DNA of 64,000 nt from Caprimulgus europaeus. Lineage: Eukaryota > Chordata > Aves > Caprimulgiformes > Caprimulgidae. A program made the translations under genes and the position numbers. The stretch spans positions 8,171,054 through 8,235,053 of the forward strand of contig OU015529.1 of NCBI GenBank assembly GCA_907165065.1. The letters run 5' to 3'. Positions 1 through 13,636 of this stretch are shown here, in pieces. Positions within the stretch are counted from its first letter, which is position 1. Each line of letters begins with the position of its first letter. The notes beneath the pieces are model-generated. The model saw only the letters and a list, made by a program, of their open reading frames with translations. It did no database searches and was not told where the DNA came from.

Positions 1-304
1 TCGGCTGCATAGGATAAGTGGTGTTATTTAGGGGCGATGAAGTAGTGACAGTTTGACCATCTCAAGCATGACTGTGTAGTCTCCTTGTGAGTGAAGGAGA
101 AGGGAAGATGAAGTGCTGTGGTGTCCCTGCCCATGGACAGACACCTTCTAAGAAGAAGCTCCTGTCTGGAGCAGCTGCTGATGGCTAGGGAGGCAGGCAG
201 TTGTCTTAGCTAAGGCAGTTTTGGGGTTGTTCCCTGTTTCCAGGTGGGAAGGTCTCACACTCACACCTCCCTTGCTATAGACACTGCCCTTTATTTAATG
301 AATT

Positions 305-670
305 TTTCAGCCTGGAGAAGAGAAGGCTTAAGGGAGATCTTATAGCGGTCTTCCAGTACCTGAAAGCTGGGGAAGGACTTTTGACAAGGGCAGGGAGTGA
401 TAGAACAAGGGGTGATGGCTTTAAACTGGAAGAGGGTAGGTTTAGGTTGGATATGAGGAAGAAATTCTTTCCTGCAAGGATGGTGAGACACTGGAAGAGG
501 TTGCCCAGAGAAGCTGTAGATGCTCCTCCCTGGAAGAGTTCAAAGCCAGGTTGGATGAGGCTTTGAGCAACCTGGTCTAGTGGAAGGTGTCCCTGCTGAT
601 GGCAGGGGGGTTGGAACTGGATGAGCTTTAAGGTCCCTTCCAAGCCTAACCATTCTGTGATTCTATGAAT
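305..670 (+). mobile_element. CR1 LINE 3' fragment
   Basis: This is the 3' end of a CR1 retroposon in sense orientation. It runs from the CAGCCTGGAGAAGAGAAGGC block through TGAGACACTGGAAGAGGTTG and GGTCCCTTCCAAGCC to the terminal pair ATTCTGTGATTCTATGA. That terminal octamer repeat is the avian CR1 hallmark. The copy is 5'-truncated, as is usual for CR1, and encodes no functional protein. It is close in sequence to the copies at 28.5, 42.2, 53.1 and 55.0 kb, so it probably belongs to the same subfamily. Confidence 0.9.
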
Positions 671-3600
671 TGGCCCATAGTCCTGACTTCTGTCCAGCAA
701 GACTTCAGACTCTACCAACCCAAAGGCCTTTCCTGAGGCTGCTTTGCCCCAGACTCTCTAGGCAGCCCTGCAGCTCATGGGATGGGGGCTGAGAACCCAA
801 AACTCCTTGGTCTCTGCAATGGCCAGGAGGTGGGAAGAATACCTCCACCACTAGTGGTGACTTGGCAAGGAAACGTTTGACTTCTTGGTGGCTCCTTAAA
901 GGTGTCCACTACCCAGCTCTTCACTTGAAAATACAGTGTTAGATTCTCCCCTGATCTATATCAAAACAAAGTGGGAAGGCAATAGTTCTGATTATAACAC
1001 TAATATTTCAACAGCAGGCTTTCTGTCACCATCCTCTATTGCAGTCATCTTTCTTGATTTAATTTCATGGAAGGTAGAGCTGACTCTTGTCCCTTGGATA
1101 TAGTTCTCCAAGTTGATGTCAATAGAGATGCACTTGTACCTCAAGCAAGAATAATCTAAAATGCACATGGTTCCTGGCTGCCCAGGATTATGAGCAACCC
1201 TATGAAGAGTGATTGTTGTAAATATCAGGAATGTTAAGACACAGAATGCTATTACAGAGATTTTGTGATGTGTTTTTACCAGTGTTTTTCACTTGTTCCT
1301 GCCCCAGGATGTCAACAAGCTCATTTAGTGGCTCAGGATGTGCTCCAATGGGTAGAAGTCAAGGAAAGAAAAGCAATTCTTGGGCTTGATGAGTGTTAAT
1401 GCATCTTTTAACTGATCTGTCAGAAACATTTCAGACCTATTAATCCTGAAAAATCATCCTTCAGTTCATCTGTATGAATTGTGCCGGTAGCTCTCTTCCC
1501 TTGCAGCAATGATAACAATGCTTTATAGAATCCCTGCACAGTTAAAAGCAGATGCTACCCTCATGAGGGTTACGAATCCCACATGTTGAATGTGCCAAAG
1601 CAAGGACAAAAGGCCCAGAGCCTTGAGCCCAAGGGCTGCTGATAGGCAAAAGGAGACAGAAAAACAGCAACAGAGGCTGAGTAATGACAGCACTGGTAGC
1701 TCTTCCTTTCTACCAGTCTCTCTCTTTGCATTATTTGTTGAAACTGATTTTTTTTCTTTAAGGGGGATGGGGGTGGAGAGGTTTAACTGGTATACTGTCT
1801 CTGGGAGTCTTTATGGCAGCTAGGATGAAAAGTATAGGGATCAGCTAGAGCTGGTTAGGTGCCATTGCAATGCAAACAAACTGGATACAACCTTGAGCAA
1901 TCCCAGGTGGGGAATCTACCTCCCAGCTTGATATACAAAGGTTTAAATTATAAACCTTAAACTAAAGTTAACTTTTGAGTGAACTTCCCAACCTGTACTA
2001 TAGTAGCAAGAAATGTGAGATTCTTTCCCCAACCTGTATCACATCAGCATGAAATACAACCGTGAGACTTTGCCTTCTCCAGTTCAAAGCCAGGTGCAGA
2101 ATACCAAAATAGTATCTTCTTGGACATACCTTGAATCCTGGCCAAATCCAGGATGTGCCCATGTGAAGTGAAACTTACCCACCAGATGTTACTGTGCCTT
2201 CCTGTCAACATGGTTATATGGTACAAAAGCAGGACCCTCTCACAGCAAAGATGGAGACCTCATCTACGAGTCTGCATAGGACTTCCCAATTGCCAGGGAA
2301 AGGCTCTTCAAATCCTTCACTCTGACAGGGCTTCTCAGCTGATGTATAGGATCTGGATGATAACAAGTATTTGGGCAATTGGTGATGTTTCTTAATTACT
2401 CTGCTTTCTCTTGTGTAGTAACAATTAGGTGCATTATCCTGTTTAACTCTATACTTTGCTGCTTCTTCTTTCTTCCCTGTTCTAAACTAGACTAAAATGA
2501 ATTTGTTTCTAGTATTAAGTTGGTGTCTGTGTCCTTTTTTCCAGTCCCGTTAACTGGCAAAACACAGCTCCAAAGACTGCGTGGTGGGCATTGTGAGCAG
2601 GGTGAACCTGGAACTTGAAGGGATATGGAAAACACTTGACCAATGCATTGTTTTCAATCTCCTGAGCAGGTGAAAGAAACTGAGAGGGCAGAAAGGCAGG
2701 GGGAGACAAAGTACACACTAGAATGCAGGTTCCTCCAATTTAATATTGCCTGCCTAGTTGAACGCTCATTCATCACTGTCACCTGATCTAGTCTTTTGTT
2801 TGTTTGACATCTCCCCCCTCTTAGCCCTTCTCCATACACTTTTGTCTACCTTGTAGTACTTGATCATTTGTAGGCACCTTGAACTTGAGTAGTCCACCTG
2901 AGGCAGCTGGCTTTTTCCTAGACATCAGATAACTGGAAAGCATTGAGTATTTTGAAGACATTTTCCTTCTGTGTTCTTGATGGGGAGGATGATTTTCTGA
3001 TGTTTGACAAAAGCCAGTTGGTTCTTAATCTGGAACTCAAGGCTTGGACATGTTTCAAAAGTGTTACCCAGTACTAAATGTCCAAACAAGAGACAAAGAC
3101 AATAGAGCATTAGAAGCAGCAGAGCTAGAAAATTAGTATTTACTGAAAATGTGGCTGACTTTTAGTAACTCAGGATGTGTGGGAATGTGTTCTGATGCAA
3201 GAGCATAAGTGAGGAGATTGGCATTCAAAATGTTCATCTTTAGGTTGCCAGCTCAGACTGGGTCAAGATTTAACTGCTGATGTAAATAGCTTCCAGAAAG
3301 AGACAGAAAGGTATTAGCCTCTGTCAGCATGGGTAAATCGTATAAGTGACTTGTGGGTGGAACAGTGTATAGTAGTTTTTGAGTGCAGTCCATTGTTCTT
3401 CAGCAGAAAGAAAGAATAGAGACTAAATCACCATTGGTGCATGCCAAGGACTTTATCAGATCCGGATGGACTCGAGACTCATTACTAACTCTGATGATTA
3501 TGCTAGAGCCAGAACTGGAGGAGATCTCATAGACCTGCAGTGCCAACTCACCCCTGACAGGCAGCGATTCTCACCTCCGCAAGCCGCCTTCGTTTCCAGA

Positions 3601-4945
3601 CTCCTCCTGCCAACAGATTTGGTCAGAGGATCTGCCCTTACTTCCAGAAAATATAGCAGGTTCTTTTATAAAAGTCAAATGCCATTAATGACAGGGCAGA
3701 ACAGGCTGTTCAGATGAGCTAGGCAAGCTGGACTCTGTCCCACACAATACACAATTGCCCGTGTTTTTTACTAACCATAACAGAATGCCTTTTTTACCAG
3801 TTTAATAAGCACATGCTAGTTAAACAGACATAATTCTTGAGGCACTGTAGGAAGTAAAAATGTAAAAGTATTTTTTTGCCAAGCATTTGTTCCAAAGAAA
3901 TCTGCTATTCAATAGAGACTGCCTGTTCTTGGCTCTTCTGCTGCCTCCAGACAAGCTCAGAGGCATGTGTGTGTTTGGTAGAGGGGAGAGCAGTTTCTGC
4001 AAAAGCTGACGTGGCTGTAGGTCAGTTCATTTGGTGTGGGGACCCAGAGCCAGGGTGAAATTGTTGGTGTGACATTTTTATTACAAAATCATGCTACACC
4101 TATTTCAACAGTTAGTCTGTAAACATCTTGGAGCTGGTGGTACTGCATAAACCATAGGGATGATTCTCCTGTCTCAGTGGTCTCACAAGAGCAGGGCTAT
4201 AGGCATGGGCAACCTGATTTCAGCATCAGCAGAGAACAAAACGACTCTGAATCTTCCCCTCACTGGAGGTGATGGAGCTGCTCAGACTTGTAGCTGTAAT
4301 CCTGTTGTGAGACAGAAACATGTGTTACAGCAGCCTGGGCTAATAGTGGGTTTAATGCTCCCTTCCTGGCATTCCCTTTTCCTTCTCTTCCTTCCACACC
4401 TGCCACTGTAAATTCCTGCTCCAGGGAAGAATTGTTAAGATTAGAACCTTTGTTTAGAGCACTCAGACCCAAATCTTTTCTTTACAAAGCTGAGAGCCTC
4501 ACCATCCTCAAAAGGGTCGTTATTTTGTGTTTGTCTTATAATACCACCTAGAGGCCTTAGCTGACTTTGGGTAGATAAACACTCAGTTTTTTCTGAAAAT
4601 CACAGTCTTTAAGGCTTTTCTCTAACTGGATGCTCCAGAAATGAAAATCCTAGGAAGAAAAGTCACACAGGAGTTGTGATGTTTTCTTCCCAGCAGACAT
4701 CAGAGCACTTTCACCAGTATTACTGAGCATTGCAAACTTCTCACAGCAGGGACTGCTTTTTCTGCAGCAGCAACTTTGCAAATGTTCTAGTCCAAATGTG
4801 AATCACTTCAAAACCAAGAGGGAACATGGCTGTTGAACCACTCTGGCTACCATTCCTATATGGTTCAGAGCCAAAGACTTTGGGAAGGCAACCTACATGA
4901 CAATTAAGTTTGAGAGTATCTCATGTAAGTACCAGGAAATCTAAA
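671..4945. other. Upstream non-coding DNA, no recognised gene
   Basis: Unique AT-rich DNA between two CR1 copies. Open frames are short and show no family resemblance. The 83-codon frame at 3466-3717 lies in a slightly CpG-richer patch but has no supporting match or splice context. No repeat family is recognised. Confidence 0.6.
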
Positions 4946-5490
4946 TCACAGAATGGTTTGGGTTTGAAGGGACCTTAAAGCTCATCCAGTTCCAACCCCC
5001 CTGCCAGCAGCAGGGACACCTTCCACTAGACCAGGTTGCTCAAAGCGTCATCCAACCTGGCCTTCAACACTTCCAGGGAGAGGGCATTCACAGCTTCTCT
5101 GGGCAACTTGTGCCAGTGTCTCACCACCCTCACAGGAAATAATTTTCTCCTAATATCTCATCTAAACCTCCCCTCTTTCAGCTGAAAGCCATTTCCCCTT
5201 GTTCTATCATTAACTGCCCCAGCTTTCTTGTAGGCCCTTCAGGTACTGGGAGGCCACTATAAGATCTCCTCCGAGCCTTCTCTTCTCCAGGCTGAAGAGC
5301 CCAAACTCTTTCAGCCTCTCCTCGTAGGAGAGGTGCTCCAGCCCTCACGTCATCCTAGTGACCTCCTCTGGACTCATTTTAACTGCTCTAGGTCTCTCTT
5401 GTGTTGGGGGCTCCAGAACTTCACACAGTGCTGAAGCAGTGGATGAAGATGTACAGAAGAGTAGGGAGCACTCTTCTAGAGAGTATTCTT
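4946..5490 (-). mobile_element. CR1 LINE 3' fragment, antisense
   Basis: The element reads in reverse. It starts TCACAGAATGGTTTGGGTTT (the reversed 3' terminus) and passes through CATCCAGTTCCAACCCCCCT, CTAGACCAGGTTGCTCAAAG and CTTGTGTTGGGGGCTCCAGA. The left end carries only one terminal octamer. The far part after about 5440 is diverged and its limit is approximate. It is 5'-truncated and non-coding. Confidence 0.88.
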
Positions 5491-8400
5491 GCAGGTAGCT
5501 GGCAGCAGAAAGTGGGACCATTTCCTACCATACCCTGGGGGAGTCATCTGCTGAGCTGATGCTGTGGTTTCCATCTTCAAACATAGCTCTTTCACATCAG
5601 GGCATCATGGTGCTGAGCTCAGGCTCAGGTGGCTCTTGTAGAAATGAGGTCCCTTCTGGTATTTCTACTTAATGTGTTGGGAAACAGGACAGGTTTTCTG
5701 TAAGGAGCAAGGAATGGTGGTCTCTTATTCTACCTGTGATTTCTCAAGCTGACATGCTTTGTTTTGAAAAGTGTGAGAATAACAGTAACACTTGCTTTAC
5801 TCAAAGGTCTTGTTTTTAATCCACACACGCAACTGCTTACCACCAAGAGGAAATAATTTTTTGCTTGTGCCAAAAATCCAAGCCTAAAATTAAACCTTAA
5901 CTCCCCATACTCCAGAAAAATCTACTTTCAGTGTAGAAAATGGAATTAAATTGTTAACAAACAATGTAAAGGCTCTTAGATAATACAAACAGTAATCCTA
6001 ACTTAAAAAAAAATAAATAGTCTTTAACAGAATGTTGTCTTAACAGGCTCTGGTGTTTAGTTGTACATCTTCCAGCTCCTGCAACAAGATAGGCAGGGCT
6101 CCTATTAATAATGGCAGTGGAAGGAATACGGTGGATCCCACAGGGAAAACTATTAAGTGATCACATCCCAAAGACTGTATCCTCAAGGATACTGGTGAGG
6201 TAAGACAAGGCATGCTTGCTGTGGGAGCAAACTTGCAAGTGCTTCACAGCTGGGTAATGCTTGATGTTATATTTCTGGATGTTATTTCCTAAGTTTTAGC
6301 ATATTAAAACCTGTGGCAGGGGCGTGGGGAAGGACATGAGGCAGGTAGGAATAGTCTTGAGCTTCCTCCCAACATGAGTGATCACTGAGGATGGATTTTT
6401 CAGAGCTACTGTCTGGAGGGCTTGGTAGCCTTGGGAAGGGGCTCTCTACAGTGTGGACACCCCATTGGACGTGATGGAGATGCTTTGCCAGTGGATTCCA
6501 TCATTAGCTGTGAGTCCAGGGAGGAATCTGATGCTTGGAAATAAGGGGATCCACTCCAGCAGGGCAATTGGTCCTGGTATCATGGACACCACTGACACTC
6601 TTTGACCACAGGTCACCTGTTCTCCCAGCTGTTCTCCCCTCCTCTTTCCATATTCTCCTCTGTGACTGTCACTCTCACCCACTCCATCTCATCCTCCTCA
6701 CCACAACCTCAGTGTACACCATCTCCTTTTGCCATGTCCTCCTTCCTGCTTCTGAGGCAAAATGGCTCTCACTGCCTATCTCCAGGTTGCTCCAGCTCAA
6801 GTGGTACAGAGGCCATCATCTCCAGGATGCCCCTGTCCCATCTCACCCAGACTTCTACTTTGTCAAAACCAAACTGCGTGGCCAAGAGGTCTCCTGGCCA
6901 CCACAGGGATCTGTGGCTGGGATTTTAGAGCTGCCACAAGGTGGTGAGGTGCTAAAGCTTCCCAACCAAGTGGCAAGAAATTCTTTTGTTGGTTTTTTTG
7001 TGGTTTGTTTTTTGCTGCTTTTTTGCGCTTAAGGTACTTAACTCAGTGTCAGTGTCACTGCTGAAACAATGCCAAATTCTGGCTTTAACCAGATGCTTGC
7101 CACTGAATTCTTTAGTTCAAATCATTATATTTTTGTCAATGGTATAAACAAAAGCAAACTAGTTCTTATAGTGACATGTACCTGGCACTAGACCTGCTTT
7201 ACAGTTAGTCTGAAACCTTTTAAAGTACGTACAGAAGTGTTTTGATTCCCGTGCATTTGTATATAAATACATAGTGCTGTATCTTTGTAGGGAGCATCTA
7301 AAAATTTGTCTTTTTAAAATTATTATTATTCTATGGCCCTCCAAGTGACAGTGCCTGAGGACAGCCTTCTTTAAGGACATATTCATGTATACCACTCACC
7401 AAACTTTTTTCAGTGTCCTTGACATTATGTAAGAGATCATTCACTGAATAGTTTAATGGCTGGTTTTTGTCAATTTTCAGCAGCACGTAGCATCAGCACA
7501 GCCCATCGGTGTCAACACCTTGGGATTGAGGCCTTAAATGAAAACAACCATGAAAAGAAAATTTGTCTCCTCATTTTCTTCTTGAAGTGTAATGTTTTTA
7601 AAGCCAAAGCTAGCCTATTCTGTGTCTACAGAATCCTCTACAGAACTCTAGCTCAGGAATGCAAAAGCTGGATTATTATTTTATTTTTTTAAGTGTATCA
7701 GGTGGATTTCTGCACATCTTTAAGAGCTTAGACTGCAGAACAGTCGGATCTCCTGCACTGGCACCTGTGCTCTAATGTTGTGTCGAGTGCTGCTGTAGGC
7801 AGCCTGGGATGATTCAGAGTTCAGTGCTTGGCCCCTTGCCTACAGCGATGCAGGAGCGGTGGACAAGGCAATCTCGAGGAGCCGTGGTGTGAGCGGTGCC
7901 GTGGGCAGTTCAGGCAGCACCGCGGCCACTGCCGGTAACCGCCAGCCGTTCCGGTGGGCTGCGTGATGCCAAGTGCACAGGGACACGCGCAAGGAACGTT
8001 GGTTGAATGTCTGAACCCCAGAGTCGCCCACTCACTTTTCCTAGAGCTGAAATACGGGCTCAGAAATACTGCTTGGGTCACGCTTTGCAGATACATTTTC
8101 TCTTAAGTGTTTGCATCTTATCAAGAGATGCTTTGTATAACCAATGCAATTTACATATCCATCTTCCTCCAAAGCCAGGAGAAAATAATAGAATAAGGGA
8201 TTGGGTGTTTGCTTTGGCTTTGAGAGCAAAGTGTAAGTGGCTACCATAGCAATGTGAAACGGATTTTAATATTTCCTGTTGTTTAGCAGACAATCAACAA
8301 TGGCAAACGTTGCTGTTTCATGTACAAGGCAGTGTGGGGAACTGATGAAAGTAGGAGACATCTTAGATGATGGCAGTGGAAAGCTCTGCTGTAAACATTG

Positions 8401-11400
8401 AGCTAGGTGCTCAAAGTAGGTTGAACCTTACTTAGGTAACAGCTTTTCAGTCCCTGCAGAGCAGGGATGTGCCTCAGAGGTCACAACTACGAGTCTGAAG
8501 AAGACAGTGAAGTCAAAAAGTATCCAGCACAAATCAGATCGCAAGCATCTCACTGGGAGTTCCTTGGCTGAATGCATTTTGGGGGGGTTAATACAAGGTG
8601 GCTGTGCTGAAGGCTGCCGTGGCACTGCTCCGTGATTCAGTGGAGGAGCTTGCAGAATTTCTTGGCTCCTTTCTACCTTTTATCCTTGGGAATAGTGTTC
8701 CAAATTAAACTTTTGGTGTATTAATGTTCGTCATTGTCTAAATTGCTTCTTGTCTTTCAGTTATCACTGCCTCTTCTTGTAGGTGGTATTCATAGGAAAT
8801 TCTTCCAGGGAGAGAAAAACTATGATTAACCCTTTGTTTGCCTTTCCACTTGATTTTAATAAGACATGAAAGGCAAAATTCTGAGACAGCTGTTGTTTCT
8901 TTCAGACATTTCCATAGAGACACTAGATAGCATTTCAATCACTCAACTAACAAACCAACTCACCTTGTGAGTACACTCTGATTTACCAGGTTGTTGCATG
9001 GCACTAGTTTTGTACAATGTAGTGAATATTTTTTTTTTCTCAAAGACTTCAAATTTTTTTCCATGAAGGCAGTATTTTATATAAATTTATTGTATTTTAT
9101 TATGTATGACTAAACCTACACTTGATATTTGGAACATGAAAGAAGTGAGTTTAAAAGAATGTAATTAATGTCCAAAAAAATCCTCTGATCAGAGCCAGAG
9201 ATGTGGTTAAGGCATGACTTGCCATCTACTTCAGCTAGCAAGCTTTAATGTAGAATCAGTATACAAAGAAAAAGCACTGGTAGGGTGAGAATATGTTATA
9301 TACCACTTCTTGCAATATAAGTCATATATATTCTCATCCAAGGAATAGAGCAAACTTCACTTTGGTAAAATGGGGTGGACCAAGAATAATTTTAAAGTCA
9401 AGGTAGTTACTAAAAAACAATCTCAGTGTGGCAAGCAGGATTTTTACCCACAATGTTCACTCTGAAGAGTTCTTATATGGCCTGTTTCATTAGGGAAGAC
9501 ACAGTGGAATGGTCTGTTGGCTAAAACACTCTGTGAGGTCCTGTTTGGGTGATCACTGATGGGTGCACTGCCCTGTGAGGTCCTTCTCTGTTTTCACTGC
9601 CTGTGATTCTCGGTTTCAGACTCTTGTGGGAACGTGCAACAAGGTCTTGCTGTATATTTTAAAAGGCCACATAAAACTGAGAAGCTACAGGGCGAACCCC
9701 AGCTCCAGTGAGTTCACTGGGGTGGCTGAGGGCTGGCAGGAATGAGTCCTTCTGCATGGGCTTCAGAGTAGGGAGTCCTCTTAAATGTTGACAAATGCCT
9801 TGGGACAAATTCAGTCCCAGTAAAACTCCATTGTGAACAATTTTTTTCTCTCTCCTGAACAGCCCTTTATGAACTTCTTGGAATTTCTAGTGTAAGGTTC
9901 GTTACACAATGTCTTTATCTCTGTTTATAGTATTGCCAGTAACAGAGCTTGAGTGAGCTGTAGGAGCTGCCCTGTGGTAGAGCAGATCAGCAAAATAAGA
10001 GTGTTGCAAAGGATATATTTCTTTGGTACCTGATGAACAATAGTTGGGCCAGGGGAAAAAGTTTGTTGGGTATTTTTATGGAAGTAAATTTGCTTACTCC
10101 TTGGTCCCTTTACTTCTGCCTTGTTGAAGGACTTCCAGAAATGCTGGTTAACCTGGTGAAAATTAGGTACCTGGTTAATGCTGGTGAAAATTCTTATGGC
10201 AACTTTGAGCTTTATCTCTGTCCCTAAATTCCTATAAAGAGCCCAGTTTTATACTGTCACAAATTGATAGAGCTCCACAGGATGCAATAATGCTATGGTG
10301 ATTTCCATCAGCAAAATACCTGGTGTAATTATCTTGGTGCAGCAAGTGTGGTCAAGTGGTGTAATGTAATCCAACACCATCTAAAGAATGCATGTGACAG
10401 CTTTGTTTTGCAAGAAGGGAGTAGAAGGACTTGTCGGGAGGAGAGCCCAAACACCCTTTAATTCAAGGAACTAGCATCTGACCCTAATTATGTAGTGAAA
10501 ATGGAGGTAGTGCAAGTACCAGAAAATGGACAAGTCTGCAACAGGAACAAAAGCATCAACTGCTGTTGAGCTGTATGCAAAGTTCAACGGAGGGAGAGAG
10601 AGACAGATAGGCAAAGTGGCTCCAGTTGCACATAAATACTTGACGGAAAGCATGTTGAGGAAGCAGGGCAACGGGTTATTTCTCATAAGATGCAAAATTG
10701 CTTTATATAAGTGAAATGAATTGCCCTTCCTGTAGAAATTAATTATGAAGGCAACTTTACAGAGCAGTGTAATAAAGACGTAGGCAAAATAACAGTGGCA
10801 TTGAATTTAAAAGCTATGCATAATGAATGGTCTATTAACATGCCTATGATCAGTACCAAGAGACCTTGACTGTTGTGTAATAACATACTTAAGTTTAACT
10901 AACTGATTTATTTTTTAGTTTGACATGATGTCAGTTGCTTATCAAAGAACAAGGTCTAAAATAGCACTGTGAGCTCCAGGAATTACTTACCAAGGAATAA
11001 CTTTTTGTATTTGGTGACATTTCATTAGATTTCAGTGTGTTGTTCCCCTAAGATTTCTCCCATGATAAACCTCTGTTCACACCAATATCTGATTATGTCT
11101 GTGTTTCATAATGAAATTAGGAGCACAGAGATACCTGATCCTACATGGCTAAGTTTTATTTTTACACACAATCTGATAGATCATCCCTTCTTCCTAAGGG
11201 GGAAAAAAAAGAAAAGGCTTCTTTGCTATTGTCATTTGTCATCATGTAACACATCTTAATTGTTTAAAGATACCAGATTAGAGACTAGTGGGAGTAAATG
11301 CTGGTAAAGTATTTGCAGATGAGCAATACACAGACCAGATACCTGTCAATAGGCAATTTATGAAATTTCCAGAGTGCTGGTAAGACTGTGTGGACTAACT

Positions 11401-11540
11401 TTGTTCGTAGTGGGGAATATCAGATTCTTTTTCAAGCAGATATGTTCACATGCAGTCCTACCAGCTCACCTCTCCTCTTTGCAGAATACCATAGAAGATA
11501 GAGCATTCAACCAGAGGTATCAGTGGAGGAAAATTGTCTT
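5491..11540. other. Upstream non-coding DNA with a small CpG-rich patch
   Basis: Mostly unique sequence. About 7740-8020 is distinctly richer in CpG than its surroundings (for example CACCGCGGCCACTGCCGGTA). A 165-codon open frame at 6535-7032 is not recognisable as a protein and ends in a T-rich low-complexity stretch. No gene is supported. Confidence 0.6.
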
Positions 11541-11990
11541 TCACAGACTGGATGAGGCTGGAAGGAACATCTAGGAGTCATCTTGTCTGATTTCCCTGCT
11601 CAACCAGGGACACCTAAAGCCGGTTGCCCATGACCATGTCCAGGTAGCTTTTGAGTATCTCCAAGGATGGAGGCTCCACAACCTCTCTAGGCAACCTGTG
11701 CCAGTACTTGGTCACCCTCACAGTGAAAAAGGGTTTCTTGATGTTCAGAGCGAACCTTCTGTGTTCCAGTTTGTGCCTGTTGCCTCTTGTCCTGTTCCTG
11801 GACACCTCTGGAATGAGCATGGCTCCATTCTTTTTGCACTGTCCCATCAAGTATTTATACACATTGATGAGACGTCACCCTGAGCCTTCTCTTCTCCAGG
11901 CTAAACAGTCCCAGCTCTCCCACCCTTCCTTCATGTGTGAGATGCTCCAGTCCCTTAATCACCTCAGAGGCCCTTTGCTGAACTCTTTTC
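11541..11990 (-). mobile_element. Older CR1 LINE fragment, antisense
   Basis: This is reverse CR1 sequence from a different subfamily. It shows AGGCTCCACAACCTCTCTAG, GTGAAAAAGGGTTTCTTGAT and GAGCCTTCTCTTCTCCAGGC in the standard order. The 3'-end block (CATCTAGGAGTCATC) differs from the main group and lacks the clean octamer end. It is more diverged than the others and therefore probably an older insertion. It has no intact reading frame of note. Confidence 0.82.
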
Positions 11991-12799
11991 TATGTAAAAA
12001 AACCCTAAACCAAAACAGAACATTAACACTTAAGAAACAATAATTGATTGTTAAATTATGCAAAATTTTCTATCTCAAACAAAGGGATTTAATTTGGGAA
12101 ATGTAAAAGGAACTGCCAGCTCTTGGGCTGCAGAGCTGTTAATAGCAGAGCTACCGTAAAGTTTGTGTTTTTAATGACAGGTCACTGGTGTAGCATATAA
12201 AGCAAAAAACCAAAAAGTGTTACAACTTATTTAAAGAAGTGATGTGGTGCCTCAGGCAGCAGCCTATTCCCTCCCTCAAACTGGACTAAACTCTTAGATA
12301 CTCTGAGTGAACACAGTAATGTCATTTCTGAGAAGAAACAGGACACACAAAAATGTTTCTTGCAAGGACATTCCCGTACAAACCCTCTTCTTCTCTGCTC
12401 TGGCAGCCCATTTTGTCCAAAGAGCTACAGATAAACCAGAGAAGAAGTCCAGAGGAGCAACAAACCACTGCAACAACTGGTGAAGCACAGCCTCCTCAGT
12501 GTGATAGTAGTGAAAAGAGGTCCCCCACCTCAGGAAAGAGGTCGGGAGACCGATGCAGTTTCTACCTTTCCAAGAGTGTGATGTTTGTACCTGCCAGGCT
12601 GGAAGCAAAGGAGATCTCATATTTTGCTGGTAGGAACATAGTGAGTCACTCCTGAGTTATTTGTTGTCTTTAAATATGTGTCCTTGCATGTGCTGGCAGG
12701 TGTTCACATCTCAGTGGGTGAAACCCAACACCTGCATGAGCTTGTAGACTGAGGAAACACCTATTTCAACCAAATTATACGAGGTGAGCATCCACAAAG

Positions 12800-13290
12800 T
12801 AGGATGTACTGCTATGAAGGGTGAGTAGATATAATTTGCCTAGTTATATTTTATAGTCGCAAATTTAATATGCAGGGTTGTTAATTATGATATAATTAGA
12901 GCATTTTAAAATGCCATGCTAAATAATCTTATTCTGATTTATCCTCCAATCAGTTTGTGACTTTTTTTGTGCAGTTAAATGTGTTTGACATCCTAGATGG
13001 GGATAACTAGCAAAGATCATGCCATGATGTCTCTAATCAAATAGTTAATTTTTTTCAAATGAATCCATATTATCTGAGTTTTTTATTTTTAATCATACTT
13101 ATACTCCAGTTTGAATATGTGTTGATTAGTTAGTTTTCATCTTAGGGAAACAAGAAGTGCTCATATTTACCCAGATACATTATGCTCGTCATTATTCAGC
13201 ACTGATTGGTTTGATGGAAAAATATACATTGCCTCAGCAGATAAGTCATTTAGTCTGATTCATTGTGTTAATTATATCCTCAAATAGCTA
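12800..13290. promoter_or_regulatory. Candidate conserved non-coding element upstream of SHTN1
   Basis: An AT-rich, repeat-free stretch with dense homeodomain-type cores: TAATTA at 12882, 12893 and 13269, plus further TTAAT/ATTAG words. It also has a CAGATAAGTCATTTAGTCTG cluster around 13240. No open frame or mobile element explains it. The texture is that of vertebrate developmental enhancers, but conservation cannot be shown from one sequence. Confidence 0.3.
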
Positions 13291-13609
13291 TTGCCATTCC
13301 ATTTTTTAATGGAGTTTATTAACAGTTGTTTATCTGTGCAGTGATTATGTAGTTCATTCTTCCTTGTCCCCTTCCTCAAAATATGTCTGGTAAGTGGTAA
13401 ACATCTGGCTGTAGCCATGCCCTGAGGGTAATGTCTGCCTGTAGTCACTGTTGTTTCCACAAGATAGCTCTCCTCAACAGGATGATGAATCCTCAAGATC
13501 ATGATGGGTGCTACTTCTTCAGAAGAGAACACCCTTCTCTCCAGCCAGAGGAGGTCCATTGCTCCCTTCTTTGCCATTTGTGGTTGGAGAAGTTGTTTGG
13601 TTTAGTTTT

Positions 13610-13636
13610 GGGGGTTTGGGGTGGGGGTTTTTTGGG
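13610..13636 (+). repeat. G-quadruplex-type motif upstream of the gene
   Basis: Four G-runs of three or more (GGGGG, GGGG, GGGGG, GGG) are separated by loops of three, one and six bases. This satisfies the usual G3+N1-7 rule. It lies in an otherwise T-rich tract in upstream DNA. Confidence 0.7.

Noticed and set aside
275..718. 147-codon minus-strand frame
   Set aside because: It lies almost entirely within a CR1 3' fragment read on the wrong strand.
3466..3717. 83-codon frame in a somewhat CpG-richer patch, considered as an upstream exon
   Set aside because: No similarity to any known SHTN1 isoform start or other protein that I recognise, and no supporting promoter signal.
11614..12043. Frames of 82 and 130 codons
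   Set aside because: CR1-derived sequence, not a host gene.
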